DNA of 64,000 nt from Bryopsis sp. KO-2023 (lineage: Eukaryota; Chlorophyta; Ulvophyceae; Bryopsidales; Bryopsidaceae). The stretch is taken from assembly GCA_030272585.1 (NCBI GenBank), contig BSYQ01000005.1, positions 4,867,501-4,931,500 of the forward strand. Direction: 5' to 3'. The stretch's first letter is position 1; each line of letters opens with the position of its first letter. The notes below the pieces were generated by a model. The model searched no databases. It was not told where the DNA came from and was given only the letters and a program-made list of their open reading frames with translations. Of the stretch, positions 21,595 through 33,054 are shown one piece after another. The position numbers and the translations under genes were made by a program.

Positions 21595-22797
21595 TTATCC
21601 ACACAACACTGGTCCAGACTGCTGGCCCATCTCCCAAACACTACTTGAAATCATAACACTTCCAGGGGGCGGCTTGGACGCTGCAACCACCAGATTCTTT
21701 ATTTCCTCACGAACTTGCGCAACATTGGCCACTTGTGTTTTGAGACTCCTCTCGTTCACGCCCACGGCGGCTGGCGGGAGGTCGCGCTGAAACCAGTCTG
21801 TGGCGACAACATCGGCCATTTTCCACCGTTTCTGAGCATCCACTTCCAACAAGCCCCGCAGCACCTCGAAACAACCCCCGACCTCCTCCTCGAACTGATT
21901 CTCATCTTCAAACTCATCCTGGGGAATCTCGCATGGCAGGGTTTCGAGACGAAGCGAGGCCGATTGCTCAACCCGCCTTTTGGCGTTCTCGTATACCCCA
22001 GAACCATCTCTGGTTAGCTTCGCATCACCTTCCGCACCCGCGGCAAGAGGAAAGACCTTCCTCCCGCACAGAAAATTATAGAATATCACACCAACAGAAA
22101 AGCAGTCCGCCGCCGTCGGGTCGTAGCTCGATTGATCCCACGAGGCGACGATAACTTCTGGTGCCCAGTACCCAGGGGTCCCCACCAGAGACGTCGCCGG
22201 CATGCTGTAATCACCTTTGGACAATCCCCAGTCGCAGATCTTGAGCGTGCCGAAGTTGTCGTCCGCATCTCTTCCGAAAGGACCAAACAGCAGACAGTGT
22301 TCAAGCTTGAGGTCCCTGTTCGCCACACCCCTTGCGTGAGAGTATTCCACCGCCATCGCGAGCTGCTGGAAGTAGTGTTTCGCCGTCCAATACGGGATCC
22401 CCTTATCGTCTTTCAGCACCCTCCTCATCGACATGACTCCATCCTTCGCGTGCCGACACTCCACATACTCCATCACCAGCACCATAAAGAACGCAGTGAG
22501 GAACGAGACCTTGTATGTGGCGATGTGCGGGTGCAAAAGCAGAGTGGTGTTGTTTATCACTTCGCGCTCGAGGTGTTTTCTCCTCTTTCCTTGGACGTCA
22601 TAGATCAGCAGTGCACGTGGGATCAGTTTCAAGGCGAACTTTTGCCCCCGAACGCAGTTCGAGTTGGGGAGCCCCTGCTGATACCTCGCTCGCACAACTC
22701 CACCTTGAGAACCGAAACCTATGATCTCGATATGGCTGAACGCAGCGTTCAGGTGCCTGTCTTCGTTCAGCATACGTTGGAAATGATCGGAGTCCAT
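21595..22797 (-). CDS. Ser/Thr protein kinase, CAMK/SnRK-like, C terminus altered by a transposon
   Basis: Single long exon of 400 codons from the ATG at 22797, just after a TACTCACAG acceptor-like site. Kinase motifs: glycine loop GFGSQGGVV (27-35), FALKLIP with Lys57, a HLEREV helix Glu, LVMEYVE hinge, NRDLKLEHCLL (160-170), CDWGLSK (188-194), GTPGYWAPEV and DCFSVGVIFYNFLCG. The arrangement KLKICDxGLSK resembles plant SnRK kinases. Two unusual residues: the HRD His is Asn, and DFG is DWG. The catalytic Asps remain, so it may be active. The last few residues and the stop are encoded by the hAT insertion; the pre-insertion frame continued 12 codons further on the other side. No other exon was assigned upstream. 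Confidence 0.85.
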   Translation of the reverse strand: MDSDHFQRMLNEDRHLNAAFSHIEIIGFGSQGGVVRARYQQGLPNSNCVRGQKFALKLIPRALLIYDVQGKRRKHLEREVINNTTLLLHPHIATYKVSFLTAFFMVLVMEYVECRHAKDGVMSMRRVLKDDKGIPYWTAKHYFQQLAMAVEYSHARGVANRDLKLEHCLLFGPFGRDADDNFGTLKICDWGLSKGDYSMPATSLVGTPGYWAPEVIVASWDQSSYDPTAADCFSVGVIFYNFLCGRKVFPLAAGAEGDAKLTRDGSGVYENAKRRVEQSASLRLETLPCEIPQDEFEDENQFEEEVGGCFEVLRGLLEVDAQKRWKMADVVATDWFQRDLPPAAVGVNERSLKTQVANVAQVREEIKNLVVAASKPPPGSVMISSSVWEMGQQSGPVLCG

Positions 22798-22959
22798 CCC
22801 TGTTGCAAACACTGTGAGTAGCGCGCGCGATGGGAGTTTTCTGCTGCAGGCTGATACTGTTCATCTCATTATTGGACTGGATTGGTGAGTTGGCTGATCT
22901 GCTTCGTCACTCTTGACAGCCTCTCAAAAGAGTGAACATGCAACCAATCGATCGATCAA

Positions 22960-23193
22960 TCAATGGCTGCGTAACTCATGCAAAAATGAAACCAGCTCAA
23001 AAGCCTCCTGGGGACACATTTTCTGCCTTGTGCGCAGAAGCTCTAGGAATTCGAATGCTTTCTGCTGGTCCATTTGTGTTTTTTTCTTGATCAAATCCAC
23101 CACCGCCACCAATAGGCACGAACAAGAGGCGAGATTTACATAAATTGTGGAAACAACGGTTAGAGTAGATTGTGTTGAACGATCTTTTGACAT
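22960..23193 (-). CDS. Possible small membrane protein, 77 aa
   Basis: ATG-initiated frame, MSKDRSTQSTLTVVSTIY onward. It has one hydrophobic segment (about residues 10-34) followed by an amphipathic helical tail (FEFLELLRTRQKM, FELVSFLHELR). It lies 163 bp upstream of the kinase start on the same strand. No family was recognised and there is no splicing evidence, so it could be chance. Confidence 0.3.
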   Translation of the reverse strand: MSKDRSTQSTLTVVSTIYVNLASCSCLLVAVVDLIKKKTQMDQQKAFEFLELLRTRQKMCPQEAFELVSFLHELRSH

Positions 23194-23740
23194 GACTTTT
23201 TGACAATTTCACGATTTCTATATAATGATGGAATTGTGCTATGTAAGGAATGGGTCAGTCGTGAAAAAAAGGAAGATGGGCCTTGTGTTAAAGTTTCGTT
23301 TTGGGGTTGCAGCAGATTATGCGCAGATTTTGGTGCAGGTCATTTTCAGAGGGTCTGGCGTCGAGAGCGTCAGGTGCTCTCCAGGCAAAAGCCGTCTTTT
23401 TGACAGAAATGTGGCAAATTTCCTTGATTTTTGACTGAGCGGTGATGTTTTGAGCAGGAGGGGATTGGAAGTTTATCCAGGAAAAGTTTCACTCTTCTAT
23501 GTTTGCCTCCAGAATATATAAAATAAAATATATTTTTAATCTAACAAACAAACAAAAATCCAGTACTTCAGGATTTTTCAGTCCTGTGGAAAGGACTATT
23601 TCAGATGGGTACTTGCTGTGCAGTTTGTACAGTTAGGATTCTGGGTTGTGGTATTTGAAGCGACTTTGGTTGGAACAGAGGTCGTACTCTTAAAACCAAA
23701 ATTTTACTGTAAAAAAATTTCAACAGTCCCTTATAAACTT
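23194..23740. other. Intergenic, no feature seen
   Basis: This is AT-rich sequence between the kinase region and the 3' end of the actin-related gene. Only short unsupported frames are present. Confidence 0.5.
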
Positions 23741-25219
23741 TCACAGGCATTTATACCCAATGATCCTGGGGCCACACTCCAAGTATTCGTCTCGACTCAC
23801 GCTCAACTGCTCAAATGTCGATAGGTTTGCCACAACCATGCCCCCTCTCCATACCCCAAACTGAGGGCTCGTTCCCTGAACGACGGAATTCTCAGGGAGA
23901 CATGCACCGCTCAAATTTGCCAAATCATGATGAACTCTGTTTTTGAAGCGGGACAGCAAGGTGGAGCCTCCAGACAAAACCACATGTTCGAACAAAAAAC
24001 CGTGGATGGATTTGTTGCAATGCTTCGCGGATGCGTTCAGCATTTCGGCCACTCCTTTTGAATCCATCCCATCTAAGCCAGGATCGAAAAGGAGGTCTCC
24101 CGCTGTCCCGGCGTTCGCTGATACATGCACCTTTTGCCCATCCGGCAACTCAAAATCGTTTTCAGCCTTTTGATCAACTTGCCGAGGACCTGGATCCTGC
24201 ACCCCCCAAAAAGAGACAAACAAACAAACAATTATGATTACATGTTTCTTTTTTTTTCTGAAAAAAGGGACGCATAATCACATCCGAGAATATTGTATTA
24301 AGATGTCTCGATTTATTTCTGATTCTACGAGTTTGCTTCTAAAACCTTTTACTTTTCCTGGTGAGGGAAAAATTATGGCTTTGTCAAACTCACCGTGACT
24401 CCACCGAACGCTTCCTTGATGAGACGGATCTGATCAATTTCAGACTTGGACCTAGCATAGAATCCAGAATCTCCAATCATGAGCTTCACCATGTAGTCAG
24501 TAACATCTTTTCCTCCCAGCTCCAGAGTCTCCACTGAATTGCTGACAATATCCCCATTATAAACTGCGGATGAGTACGATACGGCATCTCCACAATCGAG
24601 CACAAGACCTGTGCTCAATCCCAAACCATACAGGGAAAGAACGCTATCAGCCTTCAAGCACAGGGACGAAACCGAGAATTCGTCAAAAAACATCTCGGCG
24701 ATTTTCTCTTGATGGCATCTCGAGAGGCCAATGGGAGGTTGCCCCAAAAGAACTGGAGTATCTTCTGTGTCAACGCCGAGATCTCGCTTGATCAAGTCAT
24801 ACCAAATCAATCCCTGGAGTGCAAGCCCACACAAGAATCACTCGCATATGATCTCAATTGAGTGTTTGGGTGCACAGCGTTCCTCTTGTTCTTTAGGCGA
24901 ACAGGGTTACCTGGTCGTCAAAATTAACAACTGTTCCTCTTACTGACGGGGACTTCAATGTACAGATCCCGCTCCTGGCCCGGGCATGATTTCCAACGAA
25001 AACACTCTCACGCTCCAATATGATACTTCTGAATCTGGGCCTCCCCACCACCTGAGGACTGACGATCTTTGGCTCCCAGTCGTTTGCGACCCCACCTTTG
25101 ACATAGCCCGATCCATTGTCGAGAACTACCGCCAAAGACTCGGGGGGCTGGATCCCGAGGAATCCATGCCCCCCGATTATTTGATCTTCAGCAGGGGCCC
25201 TGGGAAGAGCCAGTCTGCT
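23741..25219 (-). CDS. Divergent actin-related protein, 5' end unresolved
   Basis: Exons from about 25219 to 24911, then 24394-24813 and 23741-24196, joined in phase 0. Together they encode nearly 400 aa, as in actins. Actin-fold motifs: VVLDNGSGYVKGGVANDWEP with VVGRPRF (phosphate 1), GICTLKSPSVRGTVVNFDD, LLGQPPIGLSRCHQEKIAEM, ADSVLSLYGLGLSTGLVLDC (phosphate 2), TLELGGKDVTDYMVKLM, and the late block HVVLSGGSTLLSRF, WRGGMVVANLSTFEQLSVSR, YLECGPRIIGYKCL. It departs from conventional actin at many positions, so it is an orphan ARP or very diverged actin. No in-frame ATG precedes the conserved start, so a 5' exon must lie upstream. Its role is unknown. Confidence 0.85.
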
Positions 25220-27036
25220 TGAAGATGGGCACGGTTGCGCCACACAAGGTACAACGTCCAGTGCCGGTATTTTGAAAGGTGCAGCTCAGGGGTTTCTGTG
25301 TATCTGCAGAAAAAGCGATATTTCGATCAGGGGTTCAAGTACAACAGACACTGTATCTCTTATCTCTTGCAATTTTGTGCGCCTGTCGATTTTCACAGTA
25401 ACGCTTCCCCAGATGAATTGAACTTTTCAGTAGGTTTGGTTTCGCTTGAAGACTATCGTTATATATATTCCTTAAGTTCGGCGCCGTGAACTTCGGAAGT
25501 TCACGGGGTGAAGGAGAGGGCTTATTCCTAGTGGCAGCTGTGGAGGCGGCGGGTGCCGCCAAATGGAAACAAGAGGAGACACACGGGTGGTTGTCCACGA
25601 AGATATACTTATTCGAGAAACACAGGGACCTGAAGCCTCTCCCAGATGTCGAGCCTTTGGGCCTCGATTGTATTGTTTAGAATCCCAGTTGACGCTTTTT
25701 CCCCGGCGAAAAATCCAACCGCGTCGCGTGTATGAGGAACTTTTCCTGATACCGATACCTGCCGAGTGGTTTCACAGGGTTTTCCCCTGTTTTGTGAAAG
25801 GTAAGAGCACACATCCCGCGCCCACCTGCTTTGTCCAAGGTGTAGTTCCGAGAGTCAACTTCGTTTCGTGGTTGCCGCGTAGACCCTACACACGGGGGAG
25901 CAAGAGAAAGAGATAGAATATCCACATCCAGCCTTCCCAACGTCGGGAGAGGCTCCGTCTCGCGTGGTCAAAGGAGCACCGTGCTTCGAATTTCTGTCAA
26001 AACTGCTGCACAAGATACGAGCGCTTCTGATGATGCCCGTGGAATCTACACGACGGATGTAATAAAGCTCCTATGTGGGACTGGCCGCTAATGTGAGGTT
26101 TCCCACACTTTGAATACGGATGGTGATCGAAATATCTTCTCCGCCGCCTTTTGGTTGCTTTGATGAAACACAAGTGCAGAATGGGACGGTGCATTGAATG
26201 TACCCAATACTTTAGCCAGTGTTAAAGCACACGCGCGCGTCAGTGCTTGTACAGCTCTGCAGCGAAAGGCACATGAACGATCGCAAACCTACCTCGCCAT
26301 TCTAGACAAAAGTGCAGGGATTCCGACGGAACAATCGTACAACGCAGGCAAGTCACGCTCGCGACTTCGTTGCAAAGTGTGAACCACGCAAGAATCCGCG
26401 TCTTGCCGAAAGCCTCTGACAATGGAAACATTGGTGCACTGTTGAAAAGAGATTATGTTGCGTAGCTGTCCAGGACAGCCCATTTTGCACGGCTGGACTT
26501 CTCGTACGCCGGAGGCACGAGAGCGTCGTTGATGGTGGACCAGACCGGTGGAACTCGCACTTCCACCAACCGCAGTTCAGGTGACGTCCGCAGCACTTTC
26601 GATACTTAGGCGTGACGGTTTCACGCGCGTCATTCTCTGTCCAAATATGCAGCAGTTCGAAGAAAATGAAACCCCTCACTAACGTTTCTTCCCTTGCAAG
26701 GAAAATATTGCTGTGACAAAAAATGACAAATCCAGGGTTGGACATTTTCACTCAAAACTTTACTGGAATCCACCTCCAAAGATCAGTTTTTTATTCGTAT
26801 GGTCTAGAGATGGCCTTCTCTGCCCAGCATGTGCAATTTTCTAGCTCAGGCAACGAAAATAAACTCAAAAGGGTAAAGCAGCATCGTGATAAGAACAATT
26901 CAAGATCCCACCACTAAAAAGACTCCATGCAAGGGGCGGATGGGTGTGTGTGTGCTCAAAACCTATTAAATTTTCTTGAACTGGAACCTATGTTCTATTT
27001 TTTAGAACTGGCTGTACCTCTGCTACCACCCCTGCC
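25220..27036. other. Region between divergent ARP and STRA6-like genes
   Basis: The 5' exon of the actin-related gene and possibly a leader exon of the STRA6-like gene should lie here, but I could not place them. It includes an 11-bp perfect inverted repeat at 25484-25494 and 25496-25506 (CCGTGAACTTC). An ATG-initiated plus-strand frame at 25563-25916 (METRGDTRVVVHEDILIR) has no recognised motif. Confidence 0.4.
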
Positions 27037-30000
27037 ATGCTTGTGTCCATGCATGTTCAGTTCAACCAAATTTTTTGTGTTTTTTCTATATGTTTCTCAG
27101 AATCCAATGAGATTCAGGCTGTGGATTTGACCGGGGGTCTGCGACGATCACCCTTTATCAATGCAGCCAGGAGCGGGAAGGATGCCCAGGGAAAACGCAC
27201 ACGATTGACACACGCATCGTTTGAAGGCCACAGTCGCCTGTTGACGATCGGTGTCATCAGTATTGCATCAATGTGGGTGAGTTTATCCCTCAAAAAAAAA
27301 AATAAAGAGTGAGAAATTCATTTAAGGGGTTCGAAAAAATACCCACCCGACATCGACAGAGACGGTTTTGAGATGGTTAAAAAGGGAAGAGCAACACGGT
27401 CACGTCGTGGAAAAACAAACGGATCGGGCGGGCAGCATTAGAGTAAGGAAATAAAAAAGAAGAAAGGGTTCCTGGTTTCGGTTTTCACTGTGCCTTTTTC
27501 AGTGACTTAATCTTTTGTTGTTTTTGCAGCTGGTTTTGCTGGAAACAGAGCACTCGGTCCTCGATGGCCAATACACAGGGTTGACTTTCGTGGATATCAC
27601 CCTCAATTTCATAATCGTGGTGTCCTTTGCTGTGTGCTCTGGACTGATTGCTTATTTAATCCTGCAAGCAAATTTTCGCAGCCAGGAGGAGAAAGAATAC
27701 AACTTCTATCTCGTTTTATCGATAGTGTCGCTGGTGATTGGGAACGTCGGGTTGTATTTCACGGTTTTGGATGTTCGAGACACCGGGCGGGGTAGAAACC
27801 TGAAAGGCGAAAAAGCTGGCAGCTTTGCATTGAACCCCCAAAACACCCTCATAATTCCAATAGCTATCATGATGCTGCTGGTGGATTTGTCTTTCTTTTT
27901 GAGAATTTTTCGGCCCTACAGAGAGCATCTTAGCAAGAAAACACCGCTACCCCACTCCAGGCTGGACCATGGTTTGTCGATTTCAGCCACCAGGAGGGGG
28001 TTGGAACGAAAGCCAGCAGCTGATGTGGGTTTGATAACTTGCATGGCGATCGTGGATACGGTCATAGTCAATACCATCCTCGGAGTGAATTGGCTGTTCG
28101 ATGTTCTGGTTAAGAATCCTTTGACGAAGGTCTGGGAATTTGGGGGTGGGGTTGCGAAAATGGTGAAACCTCGGCCTCGTGGATCCAGTTCGAAGTGTTT
28201 TCTGGAGGGTTGTAAGTGCATGACTGGTTGGATTCGAGAGAAAAATGCGAAGGCCCGATATGCTACTCGAGATAGCTCCATGGCGATGCAAAGCTACCAA
28301 ATCGTGGTGCTGTCTTGCGATCAAATCGTGAAGTGAGTGGACCCACATGGACTTTGGATTTCTCTTTTACACTTTGTTCGAAAATGTTACGGGAATGCTG
28401 TATTTTTTTTATATAGATGCATATAAGATGCATTTTTATGATGTTTTCTGTATGTGCATCAGCCCAGGATTCTCTCCATCATAATTCAACAGCCACTTAT
28501 ATTGTTTTTTGAGAAAAATGTATGTGTAGTGCAAAGTACGACCTCTTTATTGATTTTTGATGGAAGTTCTAGAGTCTATCTTTCCGCTGGACGATCAATC
28601 AATGTTGCTCTGTTTTTTTTTTTTTTTTTTTCAGCCACTGGAGTTTCGGGCTCAGTTTCATGAAGGAAGTCATCAAGGATCTTTTCTTGCACATTCAAGA
28701 GGACGACGATTTCAAACACTCAGGTTGGGTTCTGGGTGCCGTAGTCACATCATTAATGGTGCTGGTGTATGCAACATTCAAAACGATGGGTTTCTTGAGG
28801 TGGGTGCTTACAGAAGAGTACGACAGACGAAAACAATCCGTGGTGAACCCCGAAAATCAAGTCAGAAAAGTACTGGACAATTTCCTGGTGTCGACGGTGT
28901 TACGGGAATACAGCACCGACCTTGGGTTTTCTGAAATCGACACCATGTGTGTCGATCGAGGGAGTTGTGTGGATGAGTTTCTGGAAACCGATCTGGGCAA
29001 CCTCGTGAGGTACATCGATGCGGTTTTGGTGGAAGCCAGATGGTGTTTGTATGTCGGCTATGGATTGGGGGCTGTCGTGGCTGCGTTTTCGCTCCTTTCG
29101 GTGTTGGCCCAGTACAAGAGGCTCATTTTAGCCATGGAGGTGTACGTGGATGGGAGGAAGGTCAAGCAAGAAGATCAAGTCAGACTGGAAACCCCACAGC
29201 TGGAGTTTGTGTCTTGGCGAAATCTGGTTCAAACGTATCCGTTGGGATGGACGGTGTACTTTTTTGGGATTCTTGTCAGCACGATGTTTTTGCAGCTGCA
29301 GATTTTTGGTTTGGTTTTCACGTGGTCGTTATCGACGGCCTTGAGTTTCAGAACGGTGGCACCGTTTGCTGATAGGATTCTTAGGGTAGTTTTTGCTTTT
29401 GCGTTGGTGTGGTTCACCAATAATGTGTTTAGTCGGAGGGTTGTTGCAAATGGGCTTCTGACCAAGAGGGAAAAAATCCTGTTTCCCAGACTGTGGATCC
29501 TCTACACGATAGTGTATACCATAGTTCACATCATTACGGTGAGTTTCGCTCGCTGTGAATGTCAGATCTATCAAAAAATTTGCTTCAATTAACCTCATCT
29601 TGTGGTGTTGCATTCTTTGTTTTAAGTTTTTTAAAGTCCAATATCGAATGTGCATCACTTAGCCCTATGGTTCTTGTTGGTTATTTCAGTATGGTAACCA
29701 TGCAAGCCCCCCTCCTCTCTTTGATCTCCACAGTACTTCTTGTTATTTTTCTTCTATTTTCCCAGAATATGAATGCTTATCGATAAGCAATTAGCACTAC
29801 CAAAATCGAAAAAGGGAGTTTACTGAGTTTCCAGCGATTTTCTGTCATTGGCTAGGGGATTCTTTACGCTGTCCAACGGATTGTTTACTTGGCTTTCACT
29901 GCGTTTCTGTCGATCGCTCGACTGGACAAGAACGTGTTGGAGTCTTCGGTGCTTCCTCTGGCGGATGCTGGCCACAAATCTTTCATGTCCATGGTGTTGA

Positions 30001-30089
30001 TGCACAACGTGATTCGAAGGAACACCGAAGATGAAACGTTGGGCGGTTCGCAGAGCGATGCTGAGGATGAAGTAGTGGTATGTGAATAA
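27037..30089 (+). CDS. STRA6-like multi-span membrane protein, about 726 aa
   Basis: Exons 27037-27276, 27530-28332, 28635-29538 and 29856-30089, with all phases consistent. At least nine hydrophobic spans are visible, including DITLNFIIVVSFAVCSGLIA, FYLVLSIVSLVIGNVGLYF, YVGYGLGAVVAAFSLLSVLA and WTVYFFGILVSTMFLQLQIF. The C-terminal part matches my memory of the STRA6 (retinol-transport receptor) family: FFNN-like LVWFTNNVFSRRVV, then RLWILYTIVYTIVHIITG, then LAFTAFLSIARLDKNVL, then DAGHKSFMSMVLMHN. In animals STRA6 moves retinol; the algal substrate is unknown. A large soluble loop precedes residue 350. The start at 27037 is tentative, as an upstream exon is possible. The tail is acidic. Confidence 0.65.
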
Positions 30090-31539
30090 AAAGAAAAAGC
30101 AAAAAAAGCAAAAGCAAAAAAGCTCAAAAGTGTGGTTTACGATGCACTCGTTCCAATGGAATATTGTATGTTAGTAAGTGGATGTTTGAATTTACGTTAA
30201 ACAAAAATATGCGAAAGCCGTTCAGAACGAGGTGAGTTAGCCCAAGTATTTGGAAAAAATCCAGCTCAATATGGTCAGTTCTAGAAACACTCCACAAGTT
30301 GCATCTAAGATAAAGTAAAAGTAAATCTAGTAGAAATGAATCTCTTGTGAAAGTGCCTGACACCTTGTGAAAAAATTAGGATTTTTTCCTCTGATGCCCC
30401 CTAGTGAACCACAAACCCCCGATTTCTCAAGACAATTGGTTGCAAAATATCGGTTATCGTGTTGCATCGAAATGAGGGAGGTACATATCTGATGTTCGAT
30501 TGACCGTTAAAAAAAAAAAACGAAAATGAGTGACCTGATGGAAAAAGCTGACAGGAAATTGAAAAATATGCGATGAAAGAATCGCTGAATAAGAACTATC
30601 TTTCATACCATTTGTTTGTGTGTGGGTTGATATGCAGGACGATGGATGGGAGGAGCCTGGCACTATAGGGGCTGCCATAGCCAATCGACATGCTCAACAA
30701 TCAAGGACCGTCCTTCAATATCCTGCAATCACAACCAGAGTGAATCTCCGTGCCTCTCGAAAAGACATTCTATAGAAAATAGAAAAACCTGACGAGGGTT
30801 AAAAAACCCCCCACACAACTGTTGAAAAGATGTTAGGTTCTGGAGCAAATTTAGCAACTGAAAAAAAAAAAAAAGAGATCTCAAGTAAAAACAAAAAAAG
30901 GATGGCTGCAAAACAATGATTTTAGGCCGAGTGTGTGTAGTGTATCATAAGATGTTATTATTGGATAAGTGTGGGTAGTGTTTTTTGTTTTTTTTTCGAT
31001 GTGATGTTTCATGTTGGCATAATTTTCTTCTTCTTTTTTATCAGAATAGGTCGAACCATGGGAGGTTTGGGGAGGGGTGTGGCGGGAAATTTGGTTCGCA
31101 CATTCTTTCGCATTTTTGGGTTTTCTTTTTCCTGCAACTTGTAAGTAAGTTTTGTCAGAGACTAGGGTTAAGGGGAAGGCTTGTAATGCTCTGCCAACAA
31201 GATTCAATCCTGAAAAAAAAAAGAGGGGAAAAGAAGAGGAACAGGCCATCCTTAGTGAGAAAAACCACCGCCATTCGTTATCAATGGACCATGACAATGA
31301 GAAATAGCATGCCAATGGACTGAAACCACCACCAAGGGGTCGTTTTCCTCCAGCCCATACAAATCATGGGGATCAACCAATGTTGGACAAGACTTGCTGA
31401 ACGATTACGGTCGGGGGTACACGTCTCTGAAATATCTTGCATCAGTGAAACGTCGAAAATCCTCGCCGTTGAGCCCAAATTTGTCTGCATATCAACCGTG
31501 CAAGTGCATCCTTGATTCGTTCGCCGACTCACGACCGCT
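30090..31539. other. Intergenic, one dispersed repeat
   Basis: This stretch holds repeat copy 3 (30184-30243) and several homopolymer runs. The last 200 bases are presumably the ATP-citrate lyase leader. No convincing exon is present. Confidence 0.5.
30184..30243 (+). repeat. Dispersed ~65-bp repeat, copy 3 (diverged)
   Basis: This is the most diverged copy: GTTTGAATTTACGTTAAAC, then AAAGCCGTTCAGAACGAGG, then TGAGTTAGCCC. It is intergenic. Confidence 0.5.
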
Positions 31540-33054
31540 ATGGCAAGGAAAAAGATCAGGGAATTCGACGCCAAACGTTTGATCAAAGCTTTCTGCAAAA
31601 AGTTGGCGGGCCTGGACCTCTCCCTCAACGTGGTTCAAGTGCGAAACGACACCGATTTCGCGGCGTTGGTGGAGGAAAACCCATGGCTGAAGTCGACGAA
31701 ACTGGTGGTGAAACCGGACATGCTCTTCGGGCAAAGGGGGAAGCACAATCTCGTGGGGCTCGATTTGACGATCGCCGAAGCCGAGCAATTCATTCGACAA
31801 CGCATGAACGTGTCCATCACCGTGAACGAGTGCAAAGGACCGGTTAATACCTTCGTTATCGAGCCCTTCATCCCCCACGATGCGGAGTTCTACATGTCGA
31901 TCACCAGCGGGCGGCTGTCGTCCGAAATCCGATTTTCGGAGGCTGGGGGTGTGGAAATCGAGGAAAATTGGGACAGCGTGAAAAGTGTGGTGATCGACAC
32001 GGGCATAGACGTCAATGCGAGCACTTTAGCCCCCTTGTTGACGACTCTCCCACTCGAAATGAAATCCAAAATGGAGGCTTTCATGGAAGCCATTTTCGAG
32101 GTGTACGAGGAGCTAGATTTCACGTTTCTGGAAATGAATCCTTTTGTGATCGTCGATGGGCAACCCCTGCCATTGGACATGCGAGCTGAATTGGACGACA
32201 CCGCATATTTCAGAAACTCGAGAAAATGGGGGGATCTGGAATTTCCTGCTCCGTTTGGCCGAAGCATGACATCGGCCGAGTCGTTCATACACAATCTGGA
32301 TGAAAACACAGGAGCCTCCTTAAAGCTATCGATTCTGAATCCTAAAGGCAGGATTTGGACCATGGTCGCTGGAGGTGGTGCTAGTGTGATCTATGCCGAC
32401 ACGATTGGGGATTTAGGGTTTGCTGGAGAACTCGGGAATTATGCTGAGTACAGGTGAGGATTGCCTTTTCATACTTCATCATGCACCCTTGAACTGGGGG
32501 AAAGCAAAGTCAGAATGGCATGTGTTAAAAATGTCCGAAGGAAATTGAAGGAGGGAGGGGGTTGGATTTGGTTGATTCTTGACTTGATTCCTCTCCCTGC
32601 CATCACCAGTTCGTATAATTAAGCAAGGATATACTTCAAAAGAGTGGTCCCTATTCCAAGTGGATGATTTGATTCAATTCGACTTGAATTTTGCAGCGGT
32701 GGAGCCAACACCAAGGAAACTTACCTATATGCCAAGACCCTCCTGGATTGTGCGACGGCTAATCCTGATGGTAGAGGTAGAGCCCTATTGGTGGGCGGTG
32801 GCATTGCAAATTTCACGGACGTCGCAGCAACCTTTACTGGAATCATTCAAGCTTTCAGGGAACGTGTGGAGGATATAAAAGCCTGCAAGATGAAGGTGTT
32901 TGTGCGTCGAGGAGGTCCAAACTACAAAGCTGGGTTGGAGGCGATGAGGAACATCGGCTACGAGCTGGGTATCCCTATCAGTGTGAATGGTCCGGATGCC
33001 AGCATGACTGGGATCTGCCGTGAGGCTCTGGACTATGTTACATCTGTTGCATAG
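31540..33054 (+). CDS. ACLA: ATP-citrate lyase subunit A (split type)
   Basis: Exons 31540-32453 and 32697-33054 give 423 aa, exactly the length of plant ACLA. With subunit B it cleaves citrate to acetyl-CoA and oxaloacetate in the cytosol, feeding lipid and sterol synthesis. Seen: the ATP-grasp start [80 protein letters not shown], and across the intron [18 protein letters not shown]. It ends with [20 protein letters not shown] and [18 protein letters not shown]. The phase-2 junction makes the Ser of YSGG. Subunit B is not in the window. The split form is typical of green plants and some other algae; animals have a fused enzyme. Confidence 0.96.

Larger units (their letters stand above)
17837..21611 (-). 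mobile_element. Complete hAT-superfamily DNA transposon, 3775 bp
   Basis: The ends are CAGTGTTGAGCGGATA on the left and, reverse-complemented, CAGTGTTGTGTGGATAA on the right. The element is flanked by a perfect 8-bp duplication, GTCCAGAC, at 17829-17836 and 21612-21619. Both subterminal regions are dense in GGATA/TATCC repeats, as transposase-binding regions of hAT elements often are. The single gene inside encodes an apparently intact transposase. The perfect duplication and open reading frame suggest a recent insertion. It lies in the last codons of the kinase gene at 21595-22797. Confidence 0.92.

Noticed and set aside
22132..22821. Plus-strand 229-codon frame
   Set aside because: Antisense to the kinase exon; the sense strand has unambiguous kinase motifs.
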